Shown here: positions 36,351 to 44,452 of the stretch, piece by piece
How positions within the stretch are numbered: the first letter of the stretch is position 1
Layout of the letters: the number at the start of each line of letters is the position of its first letter
Assembly (NCBI RefSeq): GCF_014873495.1
Contig: NZ_JADBGF010000002.1
Coordinates: forward strand, 1-64,000
DNA from: Streptomyces stelliscabiei
GTDB taxonomy: Bacteria > Actinomycetota > Actinomycetes > Streptomycetales > Streptomycetaceae
Direction of reading: 5' to 3'
Length of the DNA: 64,000 bases
Notes under the pieces: generated by a model
What the model was told of the DNA's origin: nothing
What the model saw: only the letters and a program-made list of their open reading frames with translations
The model's database searches: none
Translations under genes and position numbers: made by a program

Positions 36351-38333
36351 TTAGGAGTCCTTGGAGACGACCACGCTTTGCGACGCGATCGATCGCAGGT
36401 TGAGGCCTCGCATCGCCAGGACCGACGCCAGCCCCCATGCGACCGTGGCGAGGCCGGCTGCTACCTGACGGGCGGACCCCGGCGTGCCCGACCACACCAT
36501 GAAGACGGTGATGGCACCCCACACGACCCAGGTCGTCCGCGCGCCGAAGCCGCCGAACAGGAAGCTCATCAGCAGCAACGCCGCGCCGCTGGCGACCCAC
36601 AGCAGATGTAGCGAGGTGACGGGTAGGGGCAGCCCGGCGGAGTGCTCGGTCAGATAGGCGTGGACCGGGTCGTCAATCGTCGCGACGACATCGTTCCAGT
36701 GCCAGCCAGCCGGCGTATGCCACGTGCGAGCCGTGTGCGACACAGTGCTGGTCAACACCCCGACTGCGGCGATGCCGACCAGGCTGACCGAGAGCAGGAC
36801 GACCAGCTTGATCCAGATGACGCTCTCGCTCCAGCCGCCCGTCAGTGAGTCCCCGACTTCCTGGCGCCGCGCCTCAAGCCATTCCGGATCGCTCACGACG
36901 ACCGGTGACGTCATCCCCAGTGCGGCCGTCGGCGCGCGATGCGTATTGGGCGGAGCCTTGAAGTCCGCGCCCAGTTCCCCAAGAGCCTCCTGCACCAGGA
37001 GGACAACGCGCCGGTCGTGACCGAAGACCGCGTACATGGCGCAGGCGGCAGTCGCCGGCAGCAGCGGAAACAGCCACCAAGCGCTCCACTCCACCGAGCA
37101 TTCCACGCTCAACGCGGCGCCGGTCGCGGCGAGTCCGGCGACCAGACACCGCCCCACCCGTACAGCTATGGCCTGCGAGCTGACCGTAATGGGCCGGGGC
37201 ATCGGCTCACGGCGGAAGCCGGAGCGGACCGCCGGCCATAGCTGAGCCAGCGGGCTCCACGGATCACTGACGAAGCCGATGCCGACCAGCATCAGCAGGT
37301 CGATCATGATCGTCCAGCCGTCCGCTCCGGACCTGGTGGCCGCCAGGTGCAGCGCTGCTGCGGACATCATCGCCAGGCACCCCAAGGCGCGTCCCAGCAG
37401 ATGGCAGGCGGTCCGCAGTCGATCGATGCTTTGGGCCGCTGACCGACCCGGCTTGACCAAACTCCACTCATCGCTGACCGCGTCCCGCCGCTGCTGGCCG
37501 TCGTTAAGGAACCCTTGTGCGGCGCTCAAAGCCTTGTCGAAGTCGGCGCGGAAGAATGCCTCCTGTAGCTCTTCCGGCATCGGCGGCAGCCCGGGCTCTT
37601 CGGCCGAGGCGACGGACCGGCGCGACTGGGCGAGTTGCTCCTCCAGTTCGTCACTTCGCTTGCGCAGTCGAGTCAGGAGAACCTCGGTCTCGTCCCGGCT
37701 GGTACGGGCCCGGCGCAGCTCCCGCTGCGCCGCATCTAACTGTTCGGTGAGCTGGCCAAGACGTGCCTCGTTCTCCTCGTTCTCCTCGTCGTACTGGTCT
37801 TGGAGAGTCGTTACCTGCTGTCGCAAATCGGCGGTGAACCGGCTGAGGCTCAGCACCAGCTGCTGGGTACGACCCCGCTCTTCCATCAGTTCCTGGTTGC
37901 GCTCGTGGGCCTGCGCGAGTTGATCGTGGGCTTTGGCGGCCTGGTCCTGGGCGGTGGCCGCGACACTGGCCAAAGCCGTCCCTGATGGATCGGCGTCCGC
38001 TGTCGCCCGCGGGGAGGGAAGCTCTGGGGTGGCCTTCGGCCGCTGGGCAGCAACAAACAGGCGTAAGGCTTCCCCCATGCAGACCGGTTGCTGGCGGGGA
38101 GGGGTGACGTAGGTGACCAGTTTGTTCACGAAGGCCTGAGGAGGCACGACCTCGCCGTTCAGGAACGAGGAGATGGTGGTCCTTCCGTAGCCGGTCGGCT
38201 CCTCCAGGTCCCGCTGCGTCTTGCCCGCCCGTTTCACCAGGCCCCGCAGGTACTTCGCCAGCTCGACGCTCTCGGGCGTCGCGTCCTTGTGAAACCCGCC
38301 GTATCCCCGGCCGCCCGACTTCTTCTCTGCCAT
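36351..38333 (-). CDS. XRE-type DNA-binding, coiled-coil, multi-pass membrane protein
   Basis: 660 residues from ATG 38333 (MAEKKSGGRGYGG). Residues 18-70 form a Cro/CI helix-turn-helix (RAGKTQRDLEEPTGYGRTTI, SSFLNGEVVPPQAFVNKLV). Residues about 115-260 are a long charged coiled coil (LQDQYDEENEENEARLGQLT). The C-terminal half has several membrane segments (CLAMMSAAALHLA, WWLFPLLPATAACAMYAVF, LVVLLSVSLVGIAAVGVLT, ALLLMSFLFGGFG). The design would tether specific DNA to the membrane. It lies between the palindrome field (downstream) and TGTCCGG repeats (upstream), either of which may be its binding site. Confidence 0.65.
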   Translation of the reverse strand: MAEKKSGGRGYGGFHKDATPESVELAKYLRGLVKRAGKTQRDLEEPTGYGRTTISSFLNGEVVPPQAFVNKLVTYVTPPRQQPVCMGEALRLFVAAQRPKATPELPSPRATADADPSGTALASVAATAQDQAAKAHDQLAQAHERNQELMEERGRTQQLVLSLSRFTADLRQQVTTLQDQYDEENEENEARLGQLTEQLDAAQRELRRARTSRDETEVLLTRLRKRSDELEEQLAQSRRSVASAEEPGLPPMPEELQEAFFRADFDKALSAAQGFLNDGQQRRDAVSDEWSLVKPGRSAAQSIDRLRTACHLLGRALGCLAMMSAAALHLAATRSGADGWTIMIDLLMLVGIGFVSDPWSPLAQLWPAVRSGFRREPMPRPITVSSQAIAVRVGRCLVAGLAATGAALSVECSVEWSAWWLFPLLPATAACAMYAVFGHDRRVVLLVQEALGELGADFKAPPNTHRAPTAALGMTSPVVVSDPEWLEARRQEVGDSLTGGWSESVIWIKLVVLLSVSLVGIAAVGVLTSTVSHTARTWHTPAGWHWNDVVATIDDPVHAYLTEHSAGLPLPVTSLHLLWVASGAALLLMSFLFGGFGARTTWVVWGAITVFMVWSGTPGSARQVAAGLATVAWGLASVLAMRGLNLRSIASQSVVVSKDS

Positions 38334-38423
38334 GACCTCTCCCCGCCACCCGGCTCTCCCCTGCCGTACACCGATGATCAGCGTACGGACAGTCAGAACC
38401 TGGCGACAGAGCGCGATTAGAGG

Positions 38424-38510
38424 TTGTCCGGCCGAAGTCGTATGTCCGGGCCAGTCCGGCCATGTCCGGCCGCCACCTGCGCAAACACGACCGGACAACT
38501 GACGGACAAC
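38424..38510. promoter_or_regulatory. TGTCCGG repeat cluster, operator candidate
   Basis: Within 87 bp there are TTGTCCGG (38424), TGTCCGG (38443 and 38463), GTCCGGC (38454), and in reverse CCGGACAA (38491) and CGGACAA (38503). The cluster lies in the divergent gap between the XRE-type membrane protein and the CoiA-like gene, as expected for an operator controlling one or both. Confidence 0.5.
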
Positions 38511-38703
38511 TCCAGCTGGGCAAGTCTCGTTTCAGTGCCGTCCCCCAACCCTGGAGTCGTTCTTCATGCCCCGCTCAGTCGCCCCCGCCCGCACCACGCC
38601 GTCCAACCCCCGCCGCACCGGGGCCCGCACCGCAGGGACCGGACAGCTGACGATCCCCACAAAACGATCACGCTGCGGCCGCTCGCGCAGCAGTCTGCCC
38701 CGC

Positions 38704-39915
38704 ATGAGCGAACTCGCGATCGACACCGGCGACGGCGGCCGCGTCATCGACCTGAGCCGCGAACGAGACGCCGCCGACCGACTGCCCCGGGGCAAGGCCG
38801 GCGGACGCTACCGCTGCTGCTCCTGCGGAGCGAAGCTGATATTCACCGGCCCGGCCACCCCCGGCTCCGGCTTCACACCCCGGTTCCGCCACGACGGCAG
38901 CGCCCCCGGCAGCGACCGGTGCGGCGCACCGGCCCCCCACCAGGCCGACGTCCAGGCCGACCTCACCGTCATCCTCGACCTGCGCGACCAGCTGGTGCGC
39001 GCCCTGCCCGGCGCGACCATCTGCCTCCAGATCGACCCCCAACTCGCCGGGCAGCGCTGGGAACTGCCCCCCGCCCTCATCGTCCGCCGCGGCGACGACG
39101 TGGTCATCATCGAACGGCCGCGCCGCCTGCTGACCACACCCGTCGTCGACACCCGCCTGAAGACCGTGCGCACCCAGCACGGCGAGCGCGCAACGCACTG
39201 GTGGTTCTTCGACCGCGACGACGTCCTGCACTACGACGCGGCCGGCACTGTCAAGGTCCGCCCGCACGGCAAGCCGGACACCCACCACAAGGTGCGCCCC
39301 ACTCCCGTCCAACGGCAGATCATCCAGGCGGGCGCAGCGGTCTGCTGGATCGCCAAGGACACCGTCCTCATCCCCTACGGCGGCCACCCCGGCACCTACC
39401 CCGTCCTCGAGGGCGAGGACTGGAGCGGCGAGATGGCGTCCTGGTCGAAGGATTGGAAGATCTCCCACCCTTACCCTGCCGACGGCGCCGCCTGGTGGGG
39501 CCTGGTCCCCCAGCAACTGCTCGCCCTCGGACAGCACACCGGATTCCGCCCGGCCCCTGCCTTCCGCCTGATGACCGCTCTGGAGAATGTCCAGCACGGC
39601 CGCGAAGCCCACCGCCGACGCCTCGCCCGGGAGCACGCCCAGAGCCAGGAGGACCACCCCGTCACCGCGGCGGCCGACCTACTCCTCCTCGAAGTGCCGG
39701 CAGACGACGCAGCGTCGACGGATGACGTACCGCCCCCGCTGGCACCCCCGGTGCCGACGGAGCCGCTGGCCGACACGGCCACGGCGGCCGCCACGCACCC
39801 ACCGGTCCCGCCGCGCCCCACCCAGCCGCCGTCGACGACATCCCTCCCCCGCATCCGTTCCAAGGGCCGACGGTTCAGCTGGCGACATCTGCTACCGCGG
39901 CGCTGGCGGCGCTGA
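38704..39915 (+). CDS. CoiA-like zinc-finger protein
   Basis: 403 residues from ATG 38704; an earlier in-frame ATG at 38566 has a GGAG but adds a 46-residue Arg/Thr-rich leader. The N-terminus has RCCSCGAKLIF, PRFRHDG and RCGAPAPHQADVQADL, a Cys/His pattern like CoiA-family N-termini that read C..C...FRH...H. The middle contains possible nuclease-fold strands (ALIVRRGDDVVIIERPRR). The C-terminal 100 residues are Pro/Thr-rich then strongly basic (RFSWRHLLPRRWRR). A DNA-binding role is inferred; catalytic residues are not clear. Confidence 0.5.
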   Translation: MSELAIDTGDGGRVIDLSRERDAADRLPRGKAGGRYRCCSCGAKLIFTGPATPGSGFTPRFRHDGSAPGSDRCGAPAPHQADVQADLTVILDLRDQLVRALPGATICLQIDPQLAGQRWELPPALIVRRGDDVVIIERPRRLLTTPVVDTRLKTVRTQHGERATHWWFFDRDDVLHYDAAGTVKVRPHGKPDTHHKVRPTPVQRQIIQAGAAVCWIAKDTVLIPYGGHPGTYPVLEGEDWSGEMASWSKDWKISHPYPADGAAWWGLVPQQLLALGQHTGFRPAPAFRLMTALENVQHGREAHRRRLAREHAQSQEDHPVTAAADLLLLEVPADDAASTDDVPPPLAPPVPTEPLADTATAAATHPPVPPRPTQPPSTTSLPRIRSKGRRFSWRHLLPRRWRR

Positions 39916-39945
39916 CCCAGCGCGGTGTGTCGTGCCCGTACGCGG

Positions 39946-39980
39946 AAGGGCGCCCGCTCCTGGGGGAGTCGGGCGCCCTT
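39946..39980. terminator. Bidirectional hairpin terminator
   Basis: AAGGGCGCCCG pairs with CGGGCGCCCTT between the convergent genes ending at 39915 (plus) and 39980 (minus). The A- and T-flanks suit both directions. Confidence 0.7.
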
Positions 39981-40216
39981 CAACCTGATCTTGTCGTCCT
40001 ACCGCTCGCCGTCCTGATCCTCTGACGGCGTCGGCGCAGGCGCGCGGACCGCCACGGGTTCGGCCGGTCACCGGAGTACAGCCTCGATCGGCGCCGGACC
40101 GGCGGCGGCTTCGGGGACCGGTACAGCGCCGCGACGCGCAGCCTGGACGCGTCGATCAGCTGCGCCAGGTGCTCCAGTTGCTTCGGCGAGAGGTATGGCG
40201 GGGCCGGGTCGACCAT
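39980..40216 (-). CDS. Small basic hypothetical protein
   Basis: 78 residues from ATG 40216. The first half is helical (LSPKQLEHLAQLIDASRLRV), the second half highly basic (ARLRRRRQRIRTASG). Composition suggests nucleic-acid binding. It ends in a shared terminator and starts about 160 bp from the 72-bp inverted repeat. No family is recognised, and alternative readings on this strand are less credible. Confidence 0.45.
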   Translation of the reverse strand: MVDPAPPYLSPKQLEHLAQLIDASRLRVAALYRSPKPPPVRRRSRLYSGDRPNPWRSARLRRRRQRIRTASGRTTRSG

Positions 40217-40375
40217 CGGGGCCTCCGTGCTTCTGTAAGTCGCTCCCCGCACCTTCGCCGGTCCCCGCCGCGTCCAGGACGTGCGCTGCGACCGTCTCCC
40301 GACAGGTGACCCGGCGACTTCGCCGGCCGTCCCGCAGGGTGGGGCGCACGCTTCTCCGGCATTGAGGCATGCACA

Positions 40376-40447
40376 GGGGCGCCCCACGGACGGCTGGTGA
40401 TGCTGTTGGTTAACCAACAGCATCACGGCTGGTCCGTGGGGCGCCCC
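40376..40447. repeat. 72-bp inverted repeat (cruciform)
   Basis: Outer arms GGGGCGCCCCACGGA/TCCGTGGGGCGCCCC (15 bp) and inner arms TGATGCTGTTGGTT/AACCAACAGCATCA (14 bp) are exact reverse complements. The segment between them (GGCTGG-type on both sides) is a direct rather than inverted match, leaving an internal loop. The centre is the AT-rich palindrome TTGGTTAACCAA. It lies 15 bp past the stop of the minus-strand gene at 40462. Confidence 0.75.
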
Positions 40448-40461
40448 GCTGGGTGCGCCGG

Positions 40462-41193
40462 TCAGCTCTCCAGCATGGCCTGGAGGTCGCTCAGCGACAG
40501 CTCGTTCGTGCCGCGGTCCGCCGCACTGCTCTGCGTCCAGGCGACGATCGCCGGGTGCGCATCCTCGTACGGGGTGCCGGCGGGCGTGGTCCCTCCGTTG
40601 TTGCGGGCGATCTGGGTGAGGTAGGCGGCCAGGGCGTGCGGGCCGCCGCCGCTGTAGCCGATGTTGTAACCGAGGGCGTGCTTCTGCGGCAGGATCGACA
40701 GGTCCCCCTTGTCGGTCCGGGCCCAGAACAGGCCGCGGCCGGTGATGAAGCTGCTGAAGATGTCGTCGGGGCGCAGTTCGAGCGGGGCGTACGTCTTGTA
40801 GCTCCACTGGTCCGTGTCGCCGGTGCCCACATGCTTGAAGTGCTCGCCCACGACGGGCAGCCCGAACTGGGGGTCGTAGAAGGCCCGGCGGCAGGTACAG
40901 CCCGATCCAGAGATAGCCGCCGGGCTGTTCTGGTCCTCCGTGACGCACGGGTGGAACAGGGACGGGATCTTCGTCGGCTCCACGAGCGTGCAGTGCATCG
41001 CGTTCGGCTCGCAGCGCTCCAGCCTGCTCAGCCACTCCTGGAAGTGAGGCGTCACGGTCTGGGACGCCTCGATGTCCAGCTCGGCGTTCAGCGACGACGA
41101 AGCGATGCCAAGGCGGGCCTCGGTGTAGAGCACGAAGTGCAGGTAGCCCGTGGTCGGGTCGGTCAGGTTCAGGTCGACTGGTTCGAAGGTCAA
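40462..41193 (-). CDS. Hypothetical protein of unknown fold
   Basis: 243 residues, start taken as TTG 41193 because GGGAGGAACC precedes it; a longer in-frame ATG at 41274 gives a poor leader. The protein begins MTFEPVDLNLTDPTTGYLHF, has five Cys in the middle (RLERCEPNAMHCTL, FHPCVTEDQ, GSGCTCRR) and ends DLQAMLES. The Cys cluster could bind metal. No family, signal peptide or membrane helix is recognised. It is bracketed by the 72-bp inverted repeat downstream and the relaxase terminator upstream. Confidence 0.6.
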   Translation of the reverse strand: MTFEPVDLNLTDPTTGYLHFVLYTEARLGIASSSLNAELDIEASQTVTPHFQEWLSRLERCEPNAMHCTLVEPTKIPSLFHPCVTEDQNSPAAISGSGCTCRRAFYDPQFGLPVVGEHFKHVGTGDTDQWSYKTYAPLELRPDDIFSSFITGRGLFWARTDKGDLSILPQKHALGYNIGYSGGGPHALAAYLTQIARNNGGTTPAGTPYEDAHPAIVAWTQSSAADRGTNELSLSDLQAMLES

Positions 41194-41261
41194 GGTTCCT
41201 CCCGTGCCGGGTGCCAACGCCCGATTCTCAGTCCGGTCCGACGGGCCTCGCGGGTGAAGTC

Positions 41262-41290
41262 GTAGATCGGCCACCCGCTGGCCGATCTAC
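41262..41290 (-). terminator. 12-bp hairpin after relaxase gene
   Basis: GTAGATCGGCCA and TGGCCGATCTAC pair exactly around a CCCGC loop, 8 bases past the minus-strand stop at 41298. Confidence 0.75.
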
Positions 41291-41297
41291 ATCCCCG

Positions 41298-43202
41298 TCA
41301 GTGGTTGGGGCCCGTTCCCCTGCCCTGATCGGGCTGCGCCGTGTGGTGGTGCTGCTCGTGCTCCTGGCGGCGCGGGTCGGCCGCCGGGATGGCCGGGATG
41401 GCCGGGGCGGGGAGCTCCGGGTCTTCGAATGCGCGGCGGCGGGCGTCGGCCGCGCGAGTGATGGCGGCGAACCGTTCGAGATTCTTCGGTGTGCGCATCC
41501 ACGTCGCCGGGTCGGTCGTGCGGCCCTCCAGGTACTCCTCTGGCATCGCGGCCTGCTGGTGGGCCTGGACGGCGGCGGCCTGCTGCGCCGGAGTGAAGGC
41601 GGCGTCCCGGTCCGGGTGGTCGACGGCGTGCGGAGCCGCCTGGTCATGGTTTGGGTCACCGGTGCGCGCGGTGGCCGACGCGGTCGCGGCCGGCCTTCCG
41701 TCCCGCGCGGCGGAAAGGATCCGGGCGTCGCGCATCGCGTTCTGCAAGGCGAGGCTGGCGACCCGGGCCCGCTCGTACCGGCTCGACTCCCGGGGCGGCT
41801 TGCCCTCGGTCCCGGCGATCCACCACCGGTGCGGCCAGGCGAAATCGGCGGTGTAGGTGAGCTGGTCGGGGGCCGGGGCGCGGCGGCCGGGTTGGGGGAC
41901 GGTGAGCTGGCGGGAGTGGCGGGTCAGGGCGCGGTTGGCGATGTAGTCGTCCAGGCCGTGTGTGAACCCGCGGCCGCGCAGCGTCTCCAGCAGGTGCCGG
42001 CGGGCTTCGGCCAGGACGTGGCGACGGGCGAAGGTACGGCGCACGGTGAAGACGACCGCGGCGACGTCGACGGCGGCGAGCGCAACGTCGACCCGCTCGC
42101 CCACCCGGTCCCGGATCACCGCACCGGCCGCGCGGCACCGCTCCAGCAGCCCGTCGACCATCGCCTTGCCGAAGCGCAGGATCGCGGACGCACGCCACCA
42201 CGCGAGCAGCTGCTCCAGCGGCTTGGGGGTCTTCTTCTCCCGGCGGGTGTCCTGCGCCGCCCACCAGGCGAGTCCGTTGCGGGCGCGTTCGTCGGGCAGC
42301 CGCCCGTGCTTCTTCACGTACCGGTCGGTGATGCCCTCCAGGGCCGCGTCGATCTGCTCGCGGCGGGTGGACGACCAGTCGATGAGGTCCTGGTCCACCC
42401 CGGCTATCTCCATGACGGGACGCAGGCCCACTGTCACCTCCCGGGGCACGGTCGCCAGCCCGAGCTCCTCACACACCTCGGTGGTCATCGTGAGGGTGTA
42501 GAGCGTCCCGGCGGCCACGATGTGCTGGTAGAGGCGGACCGTGTCGAGGGCGTTCCAGGTGCCGTCCGGGCGCTGTGCCCGATTCAGGATCAGGCAGTGG
42601 TCATGAAGTAGTGGGAAACCGTCGCGGTTGTCGAAGTGCCTCCACCGGGCGACCACCAGGGCCGATGCCTTCGCGCGCTTCCTACCGGACGCCCACCGGA
42701 CCTCCGCGACCTCATCCTCCAGCCAGCCCAGGCTCGCGGCGATGGCCCGCTCGTGCGCCCGCTCGATGACCCGGCGGGTCCTCTTGTCCCCCAGCGCCCA
42801 CAGCACGATCAGGGACGCCTGCGGGCGGAAGACGAAGTCGAGGGCGAGCAACGGGGTCTGCTTGCGTGCCTCGATCTCCTCGATCGGCTGCCCGAGGACG
42901 GTGGCCAGCCGTGCCGTCTCCGGGTCGGCGCCGTCGTCCAGGAGCTCGCGCTCCATGCGGTCGGCGTCCGGGTGCCGACCCATCCCGAACAGGAGCTCCA
43001 TCTGCCGCTCCGTCACCGTCTCCCCGGCGGTGAGCCCGAGCGCGGACAGACCGCGCCCCATCCACACCCCGGGCGGGAGGCCGGCTTTCTCTTGGGCGCC
43101 CTTCATCGGCTGACGGGCCGGACGACGGCCGTCTCCGAAGGCAACCCCACGCACGTAGTACCGCCAGGCATTTCGCCTCTGCACTTTCGCAACACTGATC
43201 AT
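41298..43202 (-). CDS. MobF-type (TrwC-like) conjugative relaxase
   Basis: 634 residues from ATG 43202. N-terminal catalytic tyrosines are Tyr15-Tyr16 (RRNAWRYYVRG). The metal-binding histidines follow the MobF pattern: RWRHFDNRDG (His189) and PLLHDHCLI (His200, His202). The relaxase domain fills about the first 300 residues; no helicase Walker motif follows, so this is a relaxase-only form, with a helical middle and a Gln/His/Pro-rich tail. Known: MobF relaxases nick oriT and lead the strand. It is unusual beside an FtsK-type double-strand pump and may reflect mixed transfer modules. Confidence 0.75.
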   Translation of the reverse strand: MISVAKVQRRNAWRYYVRGVAFGDGRRPARQPMKGAQEKAGLPPGVWMGRGLSALGLTAGETVTERQMELLFGMGRHPDADRMERELLDDGADPETARLATVLGQPIEEIEARKQTPLLALDFVFRPQASLIVLWALGDKRTRRVIERAHERAIAASLGWLEDEVAEVRWASGRKRAKASALVVARWRHFDNRDGFPLLHDHCLILNRAQRPDGTWNALDTVRLYQHIVAAGTLYTLTMTTEVCEELGLATVPREVTVGLRPVMEIAGVDQDLIDWSSTRREQIDAALEGITDRYVKKHGRLPDERARNGLAWWAAQDTRREKKTPKPLEQLLAWWRASAILRFGKAMVDGLLERCRAAGAVIRDRVGERVDVALAAVDVAAVVFTVRRTFARRHVLAEARRHLLETLRGRGFTHGLDDYIANRALTRHSRQLTVPQPGRRAPAPDQLTYTADFAWPHRWWIAGTEGKPPRESSRYERARVASLALQNAMRDARILSAARDGRPAATASATARTGDPNHDQAAPHAVDHPDRDAAFTPAQQAAAVQAHQQAAMPEEYLEGRTTDPATWMRTPKNLERFAAITRAADARRRAFEDPELPAPAIPAIPAADPRRQEHEQHHHTAQPDQGRGTGPNH

Positions 43203-43366
43203 GCAGGCAGCGAACACCCGCTCTGACCTGCGAAAAAGCCCGATCCCGTGGGGCGGGAGAGTTCACCGGAACTTCACGGCCGATCCCGCCGGGCGGGCAT
43301 CTGCGCCGACATGGCGCCCGCCTGGCGAACAGCGTCCGGGGCCATGTAAATGCTGCGCGCCAGCCT

Positions 43367-43457
43367 TGCTTGTTGGGGTGCTTACCCGGTAAGCACCCCA
43401 ACCCTCGGTTGTCGTACGACGCCGCCGTCCCGGACCGAAGCGGGCCCGACTCGCCGT
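43367..43457. repeat. 91-bp direct repeat, copy 1
   Basis: Identical by eye to 46665-46755. It contains the 29-bp palindrome and then CCCTCGGTTGTCGTACGACG and a GGACCGAAGCGGGCCCGA segment. The pair brackets the 43.4-46.7 kb partition block. Confidence 0.8.
43373..43401. promoter_or_regulatory. parS-like palindrome 1
   Basis: A perfect 29-bp odd palindrome with core GTGCTTACCCGGTAAGCAC flanked by TTGGG/CCCAA. Four copies of the core occur, all within 3.3 kb of parA-parB. Confidence 0.75.
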
Positions 43458-43646
43458 GACCCATGCGGCATCAGCTCGTTGAGGTCGCTGGTGCCGCCTG
43501 ACGCTGCCGCGACGGTGCCCGGCTGAGATTTTTCCGGCCCATGACCGGAGGATTTGTAGGCCCTAGACGCGCCGCGTCATCGCAGCAGAGGGTTCGTGGC
43601 TAGCCACTGTCCGCGCAGAGTCATGGGATCGCGCACGAGGACCACG

Positions 43647-44207
43647 ATGGCATCGCACGCACGTAAGAACGCCGCGCGACGGCAGGAAAGTCTCACTGGG
43701 GTGAACCGTCGGGCAGCGCTGCAGGACATCCGCAACACTCTCCCGCCCACTCCGCAGGCCCGAACCGCGGCAAGGGTGCCAAGCAGCGAGGCAAACGCGA
43801 CGGTGGTACCGGGTGAGCTGATCGCTCTCGTCCAGGACTTTGTTCGCTGGGGCCAGCGACATCTGGATGACGCCGTCCGCGCGGCACACCAGCACATCGA
43901 AAAGCCGGGGGATTGGCACCGTCTGGTGCTCTACGCCCTCACTGACGCCCTCGCTTACAACTTCCTGCTGGTCGGGGCGCTTGCCGGGTATCTCCAGGAG
44001 CAAGGACTGGACGCGGACCTGCTGCGCCGTCATCTGCAGTCTCCTGACCCTGACCGCTACGTCAACCAGGAAGCACTTGATCTGCTGGCCGGGCTGATGG
44101 GCAGGCCCGTGCCTGAAGGCCAGCGAGAGCCCACCTGGCAGTTCGTCGGCAGGCAGATCGCTGAGTGCGGCGTGCAGGGGGAAGACCGCCGGCAAACGCG
44201 GGAGTGA
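43647..44207 (+). CDS. Hypothetical protein in partition block
   Basis: 186 residues from ATG 43647 (MASHARKNAARRQESLTGV); an in-frame ATG at 43596 is also possible. A basic N-terminus is followed by a helical body (ELIALVQDFVRWGQRHLDDA, LTDALAYNFLLVGALAGYLQ). It lies between the relaxase and parB, inside the 91-bp direct repeats. A role in plasmid maintenance is inferred only from position. Confidence 0.55.
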   Translation: MASHARKNAARRQESLTGVNRRAALQDIRNTLPPTPQARTAARVPSSEANATVVPGELIALVQDFVRWGQRHLDDAVRAAHQHIEKPGDWHRLVLYALTDALAYNFLLVGALAGYLQEQGLDADLLRRHLQSPDPDRYVNQEALDLLAGLMGRPVPEGQREPTWQFVGRQIAECGVQGEDRRQTRE

Positions 44208-44318
44208 GAACGGAGTCGTTGCTGTCCCGATGCATCGATGGCCTTTATCGCCTCGCCCGGCGCCACAACTTCCACCAGCACCTGCACGCCGGCTGGGTCC
44301 TGGCCCTGGCCCTCACGG

Positions 44319-44358
44319 TGAGGGGCGGCAGCCGAATTCTTTCGGCTGCCGCCCCTCA
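44319..44358. terminator. 18-bp hairpin, bidirectional terminator
   Basis: TGAGGGGCGGCAGCCGAA and TTCGGCTGCCGCCCCTCA pair perfectly around a 4-base loop, between the plus-strand gene ending at 44207 and parB ending at 44453 on the minus strand. Confidence 0.8.
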
Positions 44359-44391
44359 CTGTTTTGGCGGTTCGGCGTCTGCAGCTTCCCT

Positions 44392-44414
44392 AGGTGCTTA
44401 CCGGGTAAGCACCT
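44392..44414. promoter_or_regulatory. parS-like palindrome 2
   Basis: AGGTGCTTACC-G-GGTAAGCACCT, a 23-bp palindrome with the same core as the others, 38 bases beyond the parB stop. Confidence 0.75.
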
Positions 44415-44452
44415 GTTGATCTTGCTGTCCTCGCGCTGGCCAACCCCGATCC

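Larger units (their letters stand above)
43203..43646. other. Intergenic region with partition site
   Basis: The 444-bp divergent gap between the relaxase and the plus-strand gene at 43647 holds the first parS-like palindrome and the first copy of the 91-bp direct repeat. It would also be the natural place for oriT, but no nick-site motif is recognised. The AT-rich patch near 43525-43560 may hold promoters. Confidence 0.4.

Noticed and set aside
35255..36403. Open frames across the palindrome field (335-382 residues)
   Set aside because: They arise from repeated GTGCGC motifs and read as Arg/Ala/His repeats in several frames at once; no start signal or family.
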